Of a DNA stretch of 54,051 nucleotides, positions 7,819 through 15,377 are shown piece after piece. Numbering within the stretch: position 1 is the first letter of the stretch; each line of letters opens with the position of its first letter. The notes beneath the pieces are model-generated. The model saw only the letters and a program-made list of their open reading frames with translations, was not told the DNA's origin and did not search any database. This stretch comes from Cohnella thermotolerans DSM 17683. Lineage in GTDB: Bacteria > Bacillota > Bacilli > Paenibacillales > Paenibacillaceae. The position numbers and the translations under genes were made by a program. The stretch spans positions 1 to 54,051 of the forward strand of contig NZ_AUCP01000044.1 in assembly GCF_000429825.1 (NCBI RefSeq), read 5' to 3'.

Positions 7819-9351
7819 TCAAGCGTGGACAACGTCCAGCAAGGCGGCATTCACGCCATTCAGGAAGGCAAGCGCGCTCGCTTTAATAATGTCCGTGTCC
7901 ATCGCGCGTCCGGAGTACATTTTCCCTTGGTGCTCGATCCGGATGTTGACCCGCCCGATTGCTTCCTTGCCACGCGACAGACTGTTGATTTTGTAGTCCT
8001 TGAGCTCCACGTCAAGCCCGACCAGCGACTTGATGACGCTATACAAGGCGTCGATCGGACCGTCACCGACGGCGCTGTCCGTCACAATCTCGGAGCCTTT
8101 CTTCAAGGAGACCGTCGCCGTCGGATGCCGGTCGTTGCTGACGACCTGGAACGATTCGAGCTCGAAAAGCTGCTTGTCGCTTTGATCGATCGTGCGGTGA
8201 TTCGTCACCAAGTAGAAAACGTCGTGATCGTACACTTCCTTCTTGGCGTCAGCCAGCGTAAGGAATTTTTGGAACAACGCCTCGAAGTCTTCGCCTTCGC
8301 CCGCCTCGAAGCCCATTTTCTCGACCGCGTTCTTGAAGGCGTGGCGTCCCGACCGGGCCGTCAGGATGAGCTCCATGCTCTCCGCTCCGACCTCCTCCGG
8401 CGACAAAATCTCGTACACCCGCTTATCCTTCAGCAAGCCGTCCTGATGGATGCCGGAGGAATGCGCGAAGGCGTTCTCGCCCGTAATCGCCTTGTTCACC
8501 TGCACGTCCAGACCTGTCATATGGCTGACCAGCCTGGAAGTGCGCATGATCTCTTGCGTGCGGATGTCGGTGTAGCAATTGTAATGGCTCTCCCGCACTT
8601 TGATGCCCATGACGACTTCCTCGAGCGAGGCGTTGCCCGCCCGTTCGCCCAATCCGTTGATCGTGCACTCGACCTTCTCGGCCCCGTTCTTGATCGCGCT
8701 CAGCGTATTGGCCGTCGCCAAGCCGAGATCGTTGTGGCAATGAACGCTGAGCACGACGTTCTCGTTCAAGTTCTTCAGCCGCTCGTTGATGCGGCGGATG
8801 AGGTCGCCGAATTCCTCCGGGACGGCGAAGCCCACCGTGTCCGGCACGTTGATCATCGTGGCGCCGGCTTTGACGACGGCTTCGATCGTCCGCCACAAAT
8901 ATTCGAAGTCCGATCTTGAGGCGTCCTCCGTGGAATATTGCACGTTGGGCAGCAGCGTCTTGGCGTACTTGACGGCGTCGACGCCCATTTGCATGACCGC
9001 GTCCTTGGAGCGGTTGAACTTCTTCTCCACGTGAATGTTCGACGTGCCGAGCACGATATGGATGAGCGGATTTTGCGCGATTTTGACGCTCTCGTAGACG
9101 GCGTCGATGTCGCTCTTGACCGCGCGGGCGAGCGCCGTGATCGAGACGCTGTCGCCTACGGTGCGGGCGATCTCCCGCACGGCCTGGAAGTCCCCGGCGG
9201 AAGACGCGGGAAATCCGGCTTCGATAATGTCGACGTTCAGCCGCTTCAGTTGCTGGGCGACCTCCATTTTTTGTTGCACGTTCAATTTGGCGCCCGGCAC
9301 CTGCTCGCCGTCACGCAGCGTCGTATCCAACACGATGATTTTGCGGCTCAT
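7819..9351 (-). CDS. leuA: 2-isopropylmalate synthase
   Basis: A 510-residue enzyme that condenses acetyl-CoA with 2-ketoisovalerate, the first committed step of leucine synthesis. The N-terminal HMGL-like barrel has TLRDGEQ (residues 11-17) and the metal-binding [20 protein letters not shown] lies in the linker. The C-terminal LeuA regulatory dimer domain (about 360-505), which binds leucine for feedback inhibition, is complete. Start ATG 9351 follows AGGAGG at 8 bases. It stands alone, without leuBCD or ilv genes in the window. Control is by a T-box upstream, with an unusually long stretch (about 240 bases) between terminator and start codon. Confidence 0.97.
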   Translation of the reverse strand: MSRKIIVLDTTLRDGEQVPGAKLNVQQKMEVAQQLKRLNVDIIEAGFPASSAGDFQAVREIARTVGDSVSITALARAVKSDIDAVYESVKIAQNPLIHIVLGTSNIHVEKKFNRSKDAVMQMGVDAVKYAKTLLPNVQYSTEDASRSDFEYLWRTIEAVVKAGATMINVPDTVGFAVPEEFGDLIRRINERLKNLNENVVLSVHCHNDLGLATANTLSAIKNGAEKVECTINGLGERAGNASLEEVVMGIKVRESHYNCYTDIRTQEIMRTSRLVSHMTGLDVQVNKAITGENAFAHSSGIHQDGLLKDKRVYEILSPEEVGAESMELILTARSGRHAFKNAVEKMGFEAGEGEDFEALFQKFLTLADAKKEVYDHDVFYLVTNHRTIDQSDKQLFELESFQVVSNDRHPTATVSLKKGSEIVTDSAVGDGPIDALYSVIKSLVGLDVELKDYKINSLSRGKEAIGRVNIRIEHQGKMYSGRAMDTDIIKASALAFLNGVNAALLDVVHA

Positions 9352-9468
9352 TCGTTTTTCCTCCTCTGTAGTTTTTACAAAAAGTCAGGCTGAGCTCAGC
9401 GCGTACTTGATTTGTTTTGCTTGCGAACTTGCAGACGGGAGGCCCTTTAGGCGCTCCCACGGAGCTTA

Positions 9469-9489
9469 TAAGATCGATTTTCGATCTTA
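9469..9489. other. hairpin in the leuA leader between T-box and start codon
   Basis: Perfect inverted repeat TAAGATCGA / TCGATCTTA with a 3-base loop, inside the roughly 240 bases between the T-box terminator and the leuA start. It is not part of the standard T-box core. It could affect mRNA stability or leuA translation; no function is known. Confidence 0.4.
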
Positions 9490-9593
9490 CAGCCGCCAAC
9501 TCGGCTCGCGCGGCCGACCCACCACCGCCGGACCTCTGGTCCGCGGTCTATCTATATGTGAAGCGGGGTCGGTTAAACCCGGAATTTAACCAA

Positions 9594-9627
9594 CAAAAAA
9601 ACCCCGTCTCTGTTCTAGAGACGAGGT
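9594..9627 (-). terminator. T-box terminator of the leuA leader
   Basis: On the minus strand an 11-bp stem (ACCTCGTCTCT / AGAGACGGGGT, one G-U pair) with a 5-base loop, followed by a run of T residues. Its 5' arm overlaps the antiterminator partner. Confidence 0.9.
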
Positions 9628-9855
9628 TGAACCCGCGGTACCACTCTAATTCATTCCGCATGCGGAATGAGCTCATTCGATGGCCATCACCATCTATCCC
9701 TGTAACGGTGGAATTCCGTCTTACCCTACATTGTCGGGCAGCTGTTCATAGACGAGTTCGAAATGAACGACGCTGCCGTTTCGCACCGGCCAACGGCTCT
9801 CTGCAAGGTCATGTCACTTCTACTATTTCTAATCATTACATTTCGATATGAAGTT
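9594..9855 (-). ncRNA. T-box riboswitch leader of leuA (leucine type)
   Basis: Reading leftward from about 9855: stem I with ATAGTAGAAG and CAGAGAG elements (9800-9830); a specifier region with GAACTCGTC (about 9752-9760), which offers the leucine codon CUC; then the T-box GAGTGGTACCGCGGG (9634-9648); and a classic terminator. The order, spacing and motifs are those of a leucine T-box. When uncharged tRNA-Leu binds, the antiterminator forms and leuA is transcribed. Confidence 0.93.
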
Positions 9856-9862
9856 ACTGGCC

Positions 9863-9891
9863 ATTATATGGCACGTCTCCGGAAATGTCAA
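9863..9891 (-). promoter_or_regulatory. consensus SigA promoter of leuA
   Basis: Perfect -35 TTGACA (9891-9886) and perfect -10 TATAAT (9868-9863), 17 bases apart. Such a strong promoter fits a gene whose control is by attenuation in the leader. Confidence 0.93.
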
Positions 9892-9953
9892 CACCGGATC
9901 GTCAAGCGCATGATCCCATTTTATCCCGTTCGGTCGATCCGCATGCGTGCAAT

Positions 9954-10523
9954 TTACCCTTGGACCTCGGCGAGGAATTGCTCCGTCGTCCGAAGCTTGC
10001 CGATCCGCGGAAAAATATAACGGCACGTATAATTATGCTCCTCCTCGCTCGAAGCTTTCATGGCGTCCGTGACGAACACCTGGCTGTAGCCGAGCTGGAA
10101 CGCTTCGCGAGCCGTGCCCTCGACCCCGATGTTCGTCGAGATTCCGCCCAGCACGATCGTGTCGATCCCTCTGCGGCGAAGCTGGAGATCCAGGTCTGTG
10201 CCGAAAAAAGCGCCCCATTGCCGCTTGGTCACCACATAATCGTTCGGCCCGACGCCGAGCTCGGGAACGAGTGTCGCCCAATCCGCCGGCATCGATCCCC
10301 CGCTTGCGGGCGCCGGATGATCCGTAGGGGGATTCAACCGGTCTTTGCCGTCAAGGAACGAGACGTTCACGAACGCGATAAATCCGCCCTTCTCCCGGAA
10401 AAGCCGGACAAGTCGGGCCGCCTTCTCCACCGTCTCTTGACCGTTCGCCATCCGCACGATGCCCTGCTGAAGGTCGATGAGAACGAGCGCCGTTTTTTGA
10501 AAATCGAGTTGCAGCTTGCTCAT
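9954..10523 (-). CDS. isochorismatase-like hydrolase, YecD-type
   Basis: A 189-residue cysteine-hydrolase-fold protein. The family's general-base aspartate (D17 in LIDLQQ) and lysine (K100 in VVTKRQWGAFFGT) are present. The place where most members have the nucleophilic cysteine reads GGISTNIGVEGTARE, so glycine (G133) sits there. The same substitution is found in E. coli YecD. It is therefore unlikely to use the usual thioester chemistry, and its substrate is unknown. Start ATG 10523 follows GGAGGA. It lies 38 bases after the AbrB-family gene on the same strand and may be cotranscribed with it. Confidence 0.88.
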   Translation of the reverse strand: MSKLQLDFQKTALVLIDLQQGIVRMANGQETVEKAARLVRLFREKGGFIAFVNVSFLDGKDRLNPPTDHPAPASGGSMPADWATLVPELGVGPNDYVVTKRQWGAFFGTDLDLQLRRRGIDTIVLGGISTNIGVEGTAREAFQLGYSQVFVTDAMKASSEEEHNYTCRYIFPRIGKLRTTEQFLAEVQG

Positions 10524-10561
10524 GGTCCATTCCTCCGTGAACTAAGATGGTTGCCTGCGCT

Positions 10562-11686
10562 TTACCGTGAGCCTTGCCTTTGCGCGGCGCGTCCGTCCGA
10601 GAGCCGGAACAGAAGCCGGATCAACGGCGGCACGGCCAAGAAGATAAAGAAAGTGCGGAACAACTGATATCCCGCCACCATCGACAGGTCGGCGCCGATC
10701 TCGTGGGCGATGATGCCCATCTGGTCCATCCCGCCGGGAGCGAGGCTGAGCAGGCCGGTCGCCGCGGACACCGATTGGAGCTTCGTCAGCAAATAGGCGA
10801 GGCCAAGCGCTCCGATGATCAGCACGAGCGCGCTTCCGATCGCCAGCGAGAACGTGCGGACTTTGTGCGTTAACCGGCCCGGCTTCAGCATGAGGCCGAC
10901 GTTCGTGCCGATGGCGAGCTGCGCGGCGTTAATCAGCGCGGTTGGCAGCGCCGGTCCGTGCAGGCCGGATGACAGCTGCAAAATCGCCGTGCCGATCGCC
11001 GGTCCCAGCAGGAACGCGGTCGGGAATTTGATCTTGTTGCCGAGGAGCGCCAATACGACGCAGACTGCGGCAAAAACGAGGCCGTTCGGCCACAAGCCGC
11101 TCCAACTGGCCGCCGCCGTCCGGACGACAGCCGAAGCCGTATCCGTCGCGGCGTTCCCCGTCGCATCGAAAATCGGGCTGAAGACGAGCAGCGGAACGCA
11201 GATGATGATCATCATAAGCCGGATGACCTGCGTCACTGTCACGACCGTCAAATTGATGCCTTCCGTCTCCTCCGCGAGCGTCACGACTTGCGTCAATCCG
11301 CCCGGGATGCTTCCGAGCAGAGCCGTCCGGTAATCCGTATCCGACAGCTTCGAGACGACGAACGCCATGCACGCGCAAAACAGCAGCAGAAGCACGGTCA
11401 TCAGCAGCATGGAAGGCAACTGGTGCAACATCTCCCGCAGCGCCGTGGACGTCATCGCGAGGCCGATCGTATAGCCGACGACGATCATGCCGCCGTTGCG
11501 GATTCGTCCCGGCCACGCGTAGCGGCCCTGGAGCAGGTTCGATCCGATGAGCGCCGCGATCATCGGACCGAGCAGCCACGGGATCGGCAGATGCAGCAGT
11601 TTGAAAACGAAACCGCCCACGACCGCCGTCGCCAGCGTCAGCACGAACCGGGTCCATGGACGGCTTCCGTGTAGATCCTTTTTCAA
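10562..11686 (-). CDS. AbrB-family integral membrane protein (pfam05145)
   Basis: A 374-residue, very hydrophobic protein with about ten membrane segments. The internal repeats LLGPMIAALIGSNLL and FLLGPAIGTAI are typical of the AbrB family (once labelled putative ammonia monooxygenase and thought to be transport or regulatory proteins). GSIPGGLTQVV and LAPGGMDQMG are the family's duplicated motifs. The substrate is unknown. The start is TTG 11686 behind GGGAGG. It follows the metallo-hydrolase gene by 24 bases, so the two and the isochorismatase-like gene probably form one leftward operon. Confidence 0.85.
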   Translation of the reverse strand: MKKDLHGSRPWTRFVLTLATAVVGGFVFKLLHLPIPWLLGPMIAALIGSNLLQGRYAWPGRIRNGGMIVVGYTIGLAMTSTALREMLHQLPSMLLMTVLLLLFCACMAFVVSKLSDTDYRTALLGSIPGGLTQVVTLAEETEGINLTVVTVTQVIRLMMIIICVPLLVFSPIFDATGNAATDTASAVVRTAAASWSGLWPNGLVFAAVCVVLALLGNKIKFPTAFLLGPAIGTAILQLSSGLHGPALPTALINAAQLAIGTNVGLMLKPGRLTHKVRTFSLAIGSALVLIIGALGLAYLLTKLQSVSAATGLLSLAPGGMDQMGIIAHEIGADLSMVAGYQLFRTFFIFLAVPPLIRLLFRLSDGRAAQRQGSR

Positions 11687-11710
11687 GAGTCGAAGCCTCC
11701 CTTGCGTTAT

Positions 11711-12358
11711 TTAGTCATACCGGAAGGTCACGACGCCTGCATAATCCGCCAGATTTTCCCGAGAGACGTCCAGTTCCTTCACCGTAATCGCTCGCTGTCC
11801 GGCCGCCTCCACAAATTTGTCCTCTTTGTCGAAAAGAAGCCTTCCCGGCAGCCCCAGCGCCTTCGTCCTGTAGTGCATCGGAATGGCGACAGTCGGCTGC
11901 AGTTGGCGCATGACCTGCGCCGCCTCTTCTCCGTTGAGCGTCATTTTGCCGCCGACTGGTACGATCAGGATGTCCACTTTCCCGATCTCGCTTATTTGCG
12001 AGGGGGTGAGCAGATGGCCCAAATCGCCGCAATGGCATACGGACAAGCCGTCCGCCCGCAGGACAAAGACGGTGTTGGCGCCTCTCTTCGCGCCTTCCTT
12101 CTTGTCGTGATACGTTCGGATCCCCTGGATGGACACGTCGTTCTTCTCGTAGTCCAGCGGCTGGTTCGCGATCATGTAAGAGCCGGTGGCGACCTGAAGC
12201 TGATTGTGATCCCGGTGGTCGTGGGTGACGACGACGATGTCCGCCTCCACGCGAGGCATCCGGTAACCGAGAAAGCGATCGTAGGGATCGATGAGCACGC
12301 GAGTTCCGCCTTGCGTCGTAAGCAGAAAGGAAGAGTGCCCGAACCATTTGATAATCAA
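11711..12358 (-). CDS. metallo-beta-lactamase-fold metal-dependent hydrolase (UPF0173-like)
   Basis: A 215-residue protein with the MBL signature THDHRDHN (H46, H48, D50, H51), a second metal-site segment CHCGDLGH and a C-terminal IPMHYRTK with the last histidine ligand. The compact form without extra domains fits the UPF0173/YtkL-like metal-dependent hydrolases, whose natural substrates are mostly unknown. It is the first gene of the probable operon and lies just downstream of an inverted repeat (12406-12425) shared with the Rrf2 gene's promoter, so Rrf2 control is likely. Confidence 0.85.
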   Translation of the reverse strand: MIIKWFGHSSFLLTTQGGTRVLIDPYDRFLGYRMPRVEADIVVVTHDHRDHNQLQVATGSYMIANQPLDYEKNDVSIQGIRTYHDKKEGAKRGANTVFVLRADGLSVCHCGDLGHLLTPSQISEIGKVDILIVPVGGKMTLNGEEAAQVMRQLQPTVAIPMHYRTKALGLPGRLLFDKEDKFVEAAGQRAITVKELDVSRENLADYAGVVTFRYD

Positions 12359-12405
12359 CGAATGTCATCACCTTTAAAACGGAATGTTGTTGCGGGATGA
12401 AAATA

Positions 12406-12425
12406 ATGTGCATTATTTTGCACAT
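12406..12425. promoter_or_regulatory. ATGTGCA-N6-TGCACAT inverted repeat upstream of the MBL operon
   Basis: Half-sites ATGTGCA (12406-12412) and TGCACAT (12419-12425) lie 48 bases upstream of the MBL-gene start. The same ATGTGCA core occurs in front of the Rrf2 gene at 12893. This is the best candidate operator for the Rrf2 regulator. Confidence 0.6.
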
Positions 12426-12456
12426 TTTAGGACGCAAAAAAGCGTCGCAGCCGCGA

Positions 12457-12858
12457 CTAATCCAGCATATCCGCAACCGTGTACGTCCCCAGCACTTGAA
12501 CGACATGCGCGTTGATGTCGCCCATAATCTTCTTGAAAGAGTCGTGCACCTTCCTTCCGAACAAATGGTTGCCGGTCGTATCGAGCATTCGATCCCAGAT
12601 CGGCTCCTCGTCGTGCAAGGACGTGTAAACGTCGAACAGCGTAATGTCCTCGGGCTTGCGGGCCAACTGATAGCCCCCGGCCCGGCCCTGCCTCACCTCC
12701 ACGATGCCGGCTTCGCCCAGTTGGGCCAATATTTTGCGGAGAGCGGTCGGTTCGCAACGAATCTGTTCGGCGATCTCCGCGCTGGACCGGAGCTCCGCGT
12801 TCGTCGCCAGCACGATCAAAGCCTGCAGGCCGAAACCAAACCGTTTCAATTGCGCCAT
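12457..12858 (-). CDS. Rrf2-family transcriptional regulator, without cluster cysteines
   Basis: A 133-residue winged-helix regulator: FGFGLQALIVLATNAE, then SAEIAEQIRCEPTALRKILA and the family's wing GRAGGYQLARKPEDITLFDVY. Iron-sulfur Rrf2 proteins (IscR, NsrR) have three cysteines in the C-terminal half. Here that region has none, so it should sense something other than an Fe-S cluster. The chosen start is ATG 12858, where similarity to the family begins; the frame stays open to a GTG at 12900, but that would overlap the operator. It is tandem with the MBL/AbrB/isochorismatase genes, which it probably controls together with itself. Confidence 0.88.
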   Translation of the reverse strand: MAQLKRFGFGLQALIVLATNAELRSSAEIAEQIRCEPTALRKILAQLGEAGIVEVRQGRAGGYQLARKPEDITLFDVYTSLHDEEPIWDRMLDTTGNHLFGRKVHDSFKKIMGDINAHVVQVLGTYTVADMLD

Positions 12859-12892
12859 AACCGAATCGCGAGCCTCCCGCTTCCGTAACAAT

Positions 12893-12902
12893 ATGTGCAC
12901 AT
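12893..12902. promoter_or_regulatory. ATGTGCACAT palindrome upstream of the Rrf2 gene
   Basis: Perfect 10-bp palindrome 35 bases upstream of the Rrf2 start, sharing the ATGTGCA core with the site at 12406. Likely autoregulatory operator. Confidence 0.6.
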
Positions 12903-12944
12903 TTTAGCACACTTTATTCGGAGGCGCAACTTTGCGGGGGAAAA

Positions 12945-12988
12945 GCAAAACCGCTTTCGGCGTCCTTGGACTGCGAATGCGGTTTTGC
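12945..12988 (-). terminator. hairpin upstream of the Rrf2 gene, facing the GH42 operon
   Basis: Arms GCAAAACCGC / GCGGTTTTGC, followed on the minus strand by TTTTCC. It lies downstream of the leftward GH42 operon and before the Rrf2 promoter, so it may insulate the two. Confidence 0.55.
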
Positions 12989-13031
12989 AGAAAAGTTACC
13001 TGTAGCGTCTCTCCCTGACCGAGCGCGGTCG

Positions 13032-13216
13032 TAACGGACACTGGATCCGTTATTTGGTGCCATTATCTCGTTCTTGACTGCCTAACGGACCCTCGTTCCG
13101 TTATTCCTCGAATTTTCGTTGAATGGAGCCCCACTTCAAACAAATAACGGATCTAGAGTCCGCTAGGACTCCCGATTGGGCTTCGGACGGCGATATAACG
13201 GATCGACGGTCCGTTA
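13032..13216. repeat. four-copy array of 21-bp hairpins TAACGGA-N7-TCCGTTA
   Basis: Copies at 13032-13052, 13083-13103, 13145-13165 (one mismatch in the right arm) and 13196-13216. Each is exactly 21 bp with 7-bp arms and a 7-base loop of varying sequence. Start-to-start spacing is 51, 62 and 51 bases. The conserved arms with unconserved loops point to selection on hairpin or dyad structure. The region (12989-13247) has no convincing gene. It may be a mobile hairpin element (REP/MITE-like) or a binding-site cluster. Confidence 0.8.
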
Positions 13217-13247
13217 CTCTTCAGCCCACAATCCCTGCGGATCGGCC

Positions 13248-13272
13248 AAGAGAGGAACCCAGTTCCTCTCTT
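13248..13272 (-). terminator. perfect hairpin, identical copy at 40270
   Basis: Arms AAGAGAGGAAC / GTTCCTCTCTT with a CCA loop. It lies 81 bases downstream of the leftward GH42 stop. The same 25 bases recur at 40270-40294 next to an AraC gene. Confidence 0.6.
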
Positions 13273-13352
13273 CAGCCCACTAAGCCCGCGCGGGCCCGAC
13301 ACGCTGGCGCTTCCGCCCTTGCGCCCGCGGCCTCCCGCACGCCTGCCGCCCC

Positions 13353-15359
13353 TTATGCCGTCTCGATAATCGCGACGCCCCAGCGGTCCAGCTCGATCCG
13401 CTCGCCGGAGCGCACCGGCCGGTCGGCCAGCAGCTCCAATCCATCTTCATGAGGGTAATCGAACGACCTCGGCTCGTCCGAATAGTTGAAATAATACCGC
13501 ACCGTCTTGCCCCGCTCGTTCGTTCCCGATTTGACGATCAGCGGGAACCGCAACTCCTGGTCGGCGCCCCACAGCCCTGCGGTTTTACAAGCACGCTCCA
13601 GCACTTTCCCGATGACGGCGGCGCTCGGCAGACAGCCGATATAGGTCGCCGTGCCTTTGCCGTACCGGTTCTCGGTGATGGCCGCGTACGCCCCCCAATG
13701 CGGATGGTCGTACCAGGCGAGCACCTCCGCCGTCGTCGGCGTAAGCAGCTCCATCCAGACGCTGACGCCGTTCAGCTCCGCCCCGACACCGAACGGATCT
13801 CCCTTGAGCGATACCGACTTCGGCTCCACAAACTGGCTGTAGCGGACGCCGCACGCCTCCCCGATGAGGCCGGGCTGGACGCCGGTCCGGACCTTGACGT
13901 GCTCGTCGGCGAATCCGCTCTTGAACGTGTAAACGACGTGGCCGCCGTTTTCCACATACCGGTTCAGCCGCTCGAGCAGCTCGTCCGACGCCGCGTAAAG
14001 CGCCGGCACCACGATCAAGTCGTATTGCGCGAACGAACCGGAGGAGCCAGGATGCAAAATATCGCAGCCGACGTTCATCTCGTACAGCCGGTCGTACAGG
14101 AGACGGACGATGTCGTTGTAGCGGACGCTCCCGCCGGGGAGCGGGAACCATTCCAGCGCCGTCAACGCTTCGTTGCTGACAAGCACGGCGGCGCGGCACA
14201 TCTTCTTCAAGTTGACCAGCTTCGGCGACAGCCGCGCGAAATCGCGGCCGATCGTGGCCGCCTCTTCATAAGTCGGATTCGTTCCCAGGTCGTGGCTGAG
14301 CAAGCCTTTCCAGTACGTCTCGAACGAATTGTGAATCGAATGCCAATGCCAGTATTCGACCATGTTGGCGCCGGAGGCCAGATGGCTGAATGCCTGAAGC
14401 CGCAGTTGTCCGGGATAGGGCGTCCAATGGGGAAAAGCTTGCGCCTGCGTCTCCAGAACGAAGTAGTTCGTCCCCTTGAGCGAACGGGTGGAGTCGCCGC
14501 CGAACGAGATTTCCTTCCCGGTCAGCTCGTCCTGCGAAGGATGATAAATGTCGACCCCCGCGATGTCGAGCGCCTTGGCCGCTTCGAAGTGATCGACGTC
14601 CGGCTGGACGCCGAACGAATAGCCCCGCCACTCGAAATCGAAATTGTGCGTCACGAATTGATCCGGACGCTTGTATTCGTTCACGATCGAAGCCTGCCAC
14701 GCCAGAAACTCGGTGACGAGCTGCCGCTGAAAGCGGGCGAACTCCGCGCCCAGGCTGCCGTTGATCGTGCCGACGACGGACGGGAAGTCCTCCCAGCTGT
14801 TGATCCGGTTGCTCCAGTAATCGAGTCCGAACTCCCGGTTCAACCGCTCCACCGTGCCGAATTTGTCCTTGACGTATTTCACGAACCGGTGCTGCACGTT
14901 CGGTCCGCTCGTCCGGTAATGCTTCGTCTCGTTGTCGACCTGGTAGCCGATGACGGCGGGATGGCCGCAGACGTGCCCGATCAGCTTGCGGATGATGCGT
15001 TCGGCGTAGAAGAGATAGGTCGGATTGGCAATGTCCATAATTTGCCGGGCTCCGTAACGGCCGGGACCGTCCGGCGTCTCCGCCAGCACGTCGGGATGCT
15101 CCTTGACCATCCACGTCGGCACCGCGTACGTGGGCGTTCCGACAATGACGTGAATCCCCGCCCGGTGCATGGCGTCAAGCACGCGGTCCACGCTCGAAAA
15201 ATCGAATACGCCGTTCTGCGGCTCGTGGGTGCTCCACGTCGATTCCGCGATGCGGACGAGATTGATGCCGGCCGCCTTCATCATGGCGATGTCGGTGTCC
15301 AATCGCTCGTATGGCATATATTCGTCGTAGTAGGCAACCCCGTAAAGCAACTTTTTCAT
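13353..15359 (-). CDS. GH42 beta-galactosidase
   Basis: A 668-residue cytoplasmic enzyme (no signal peptide) of glycoside hydrolase family 42, which removes terminal beta-galactose from oligosaccharides. The barrel holds the acid/base E144 in IGYQVDNE and the nucleophile E303 in YFVLETQ. The trimerisation domain (about 385-590) and the small C-terminal beta domain follow. Length is normal for the family (650-700). It is the last gene of an operon with the response regulator (18 bases upstream) and histidine kinase. The divergent ABC transporter probably delivers its substrate. The natural substrate could be galacto-oligosaccharides from plant cell wall as well as lactose. Confidence 0.95.
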   Translation of the reverse strand: MKKLLYGVAYYDEYMPYERLDTDIAMMKAAGINLVRIAESTWSTHEPQNGVFDFSSVDRVLDAMHRAGIHVIVGTPTYAVPTWMVKEHPDVLAETPDGPGRYGARQIMDIANPTYLFYAERIIRKLIGHVCGHPAVIGYQVDNETKHYRTSGPNVQHRFVKYVKDKFGTVERLNREFGLDYWSNRINSWEDFPSVVGTINGSLGAEFARFQRQLVTEFLAWQASIVNEYKRPDQFVTHNFDFEWRGYSFGVQPDVDHFEAAKALDIAGVDIYHPSQDELTGKEISFGGDSTRSLKGTNYFVLETQAQAFPHWTPYPGQLRLQAFSHLASGANMVEYWHWHSIHNSFETYWKGLLSHDLGTNPTYEEAATIGRDFARLSPKLVNLKKMCRAAVLVSNEALTALEWFPLPGGSVRYNDIVRLLYDRLYEMNVGCDILHPGSSGSFAQYDLIVVPALYAASDELLERLNRYVENGGHVVYTFKSGFADEHVKVRTGVQPGLIGEACGVRYSQFVEPKSVSLKGDPFGVGAELNGVSVWMELLTPTTAEVLAWYDHPHWGAYAAITENRYGKGTATYIGCLPSAAVIGKVLERACKTAGLWGADQELRFPLIVKSGTNERGKTVRYYFNYSDEPRSFDYPHEDGLELLADRPVRSGERIELDRWGVAIIETA

Positions 15360-15377
15360 CGTCCGTCTCTCCCCTGT

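Noticed and set aside
13032-13216. CRISPR-like array
   Set aside because: The repeats are dyads only 21 bp long with uneven spacing and variable centres, and there is no cas gene; they behave as hairpins, not as CRISPR repeats.
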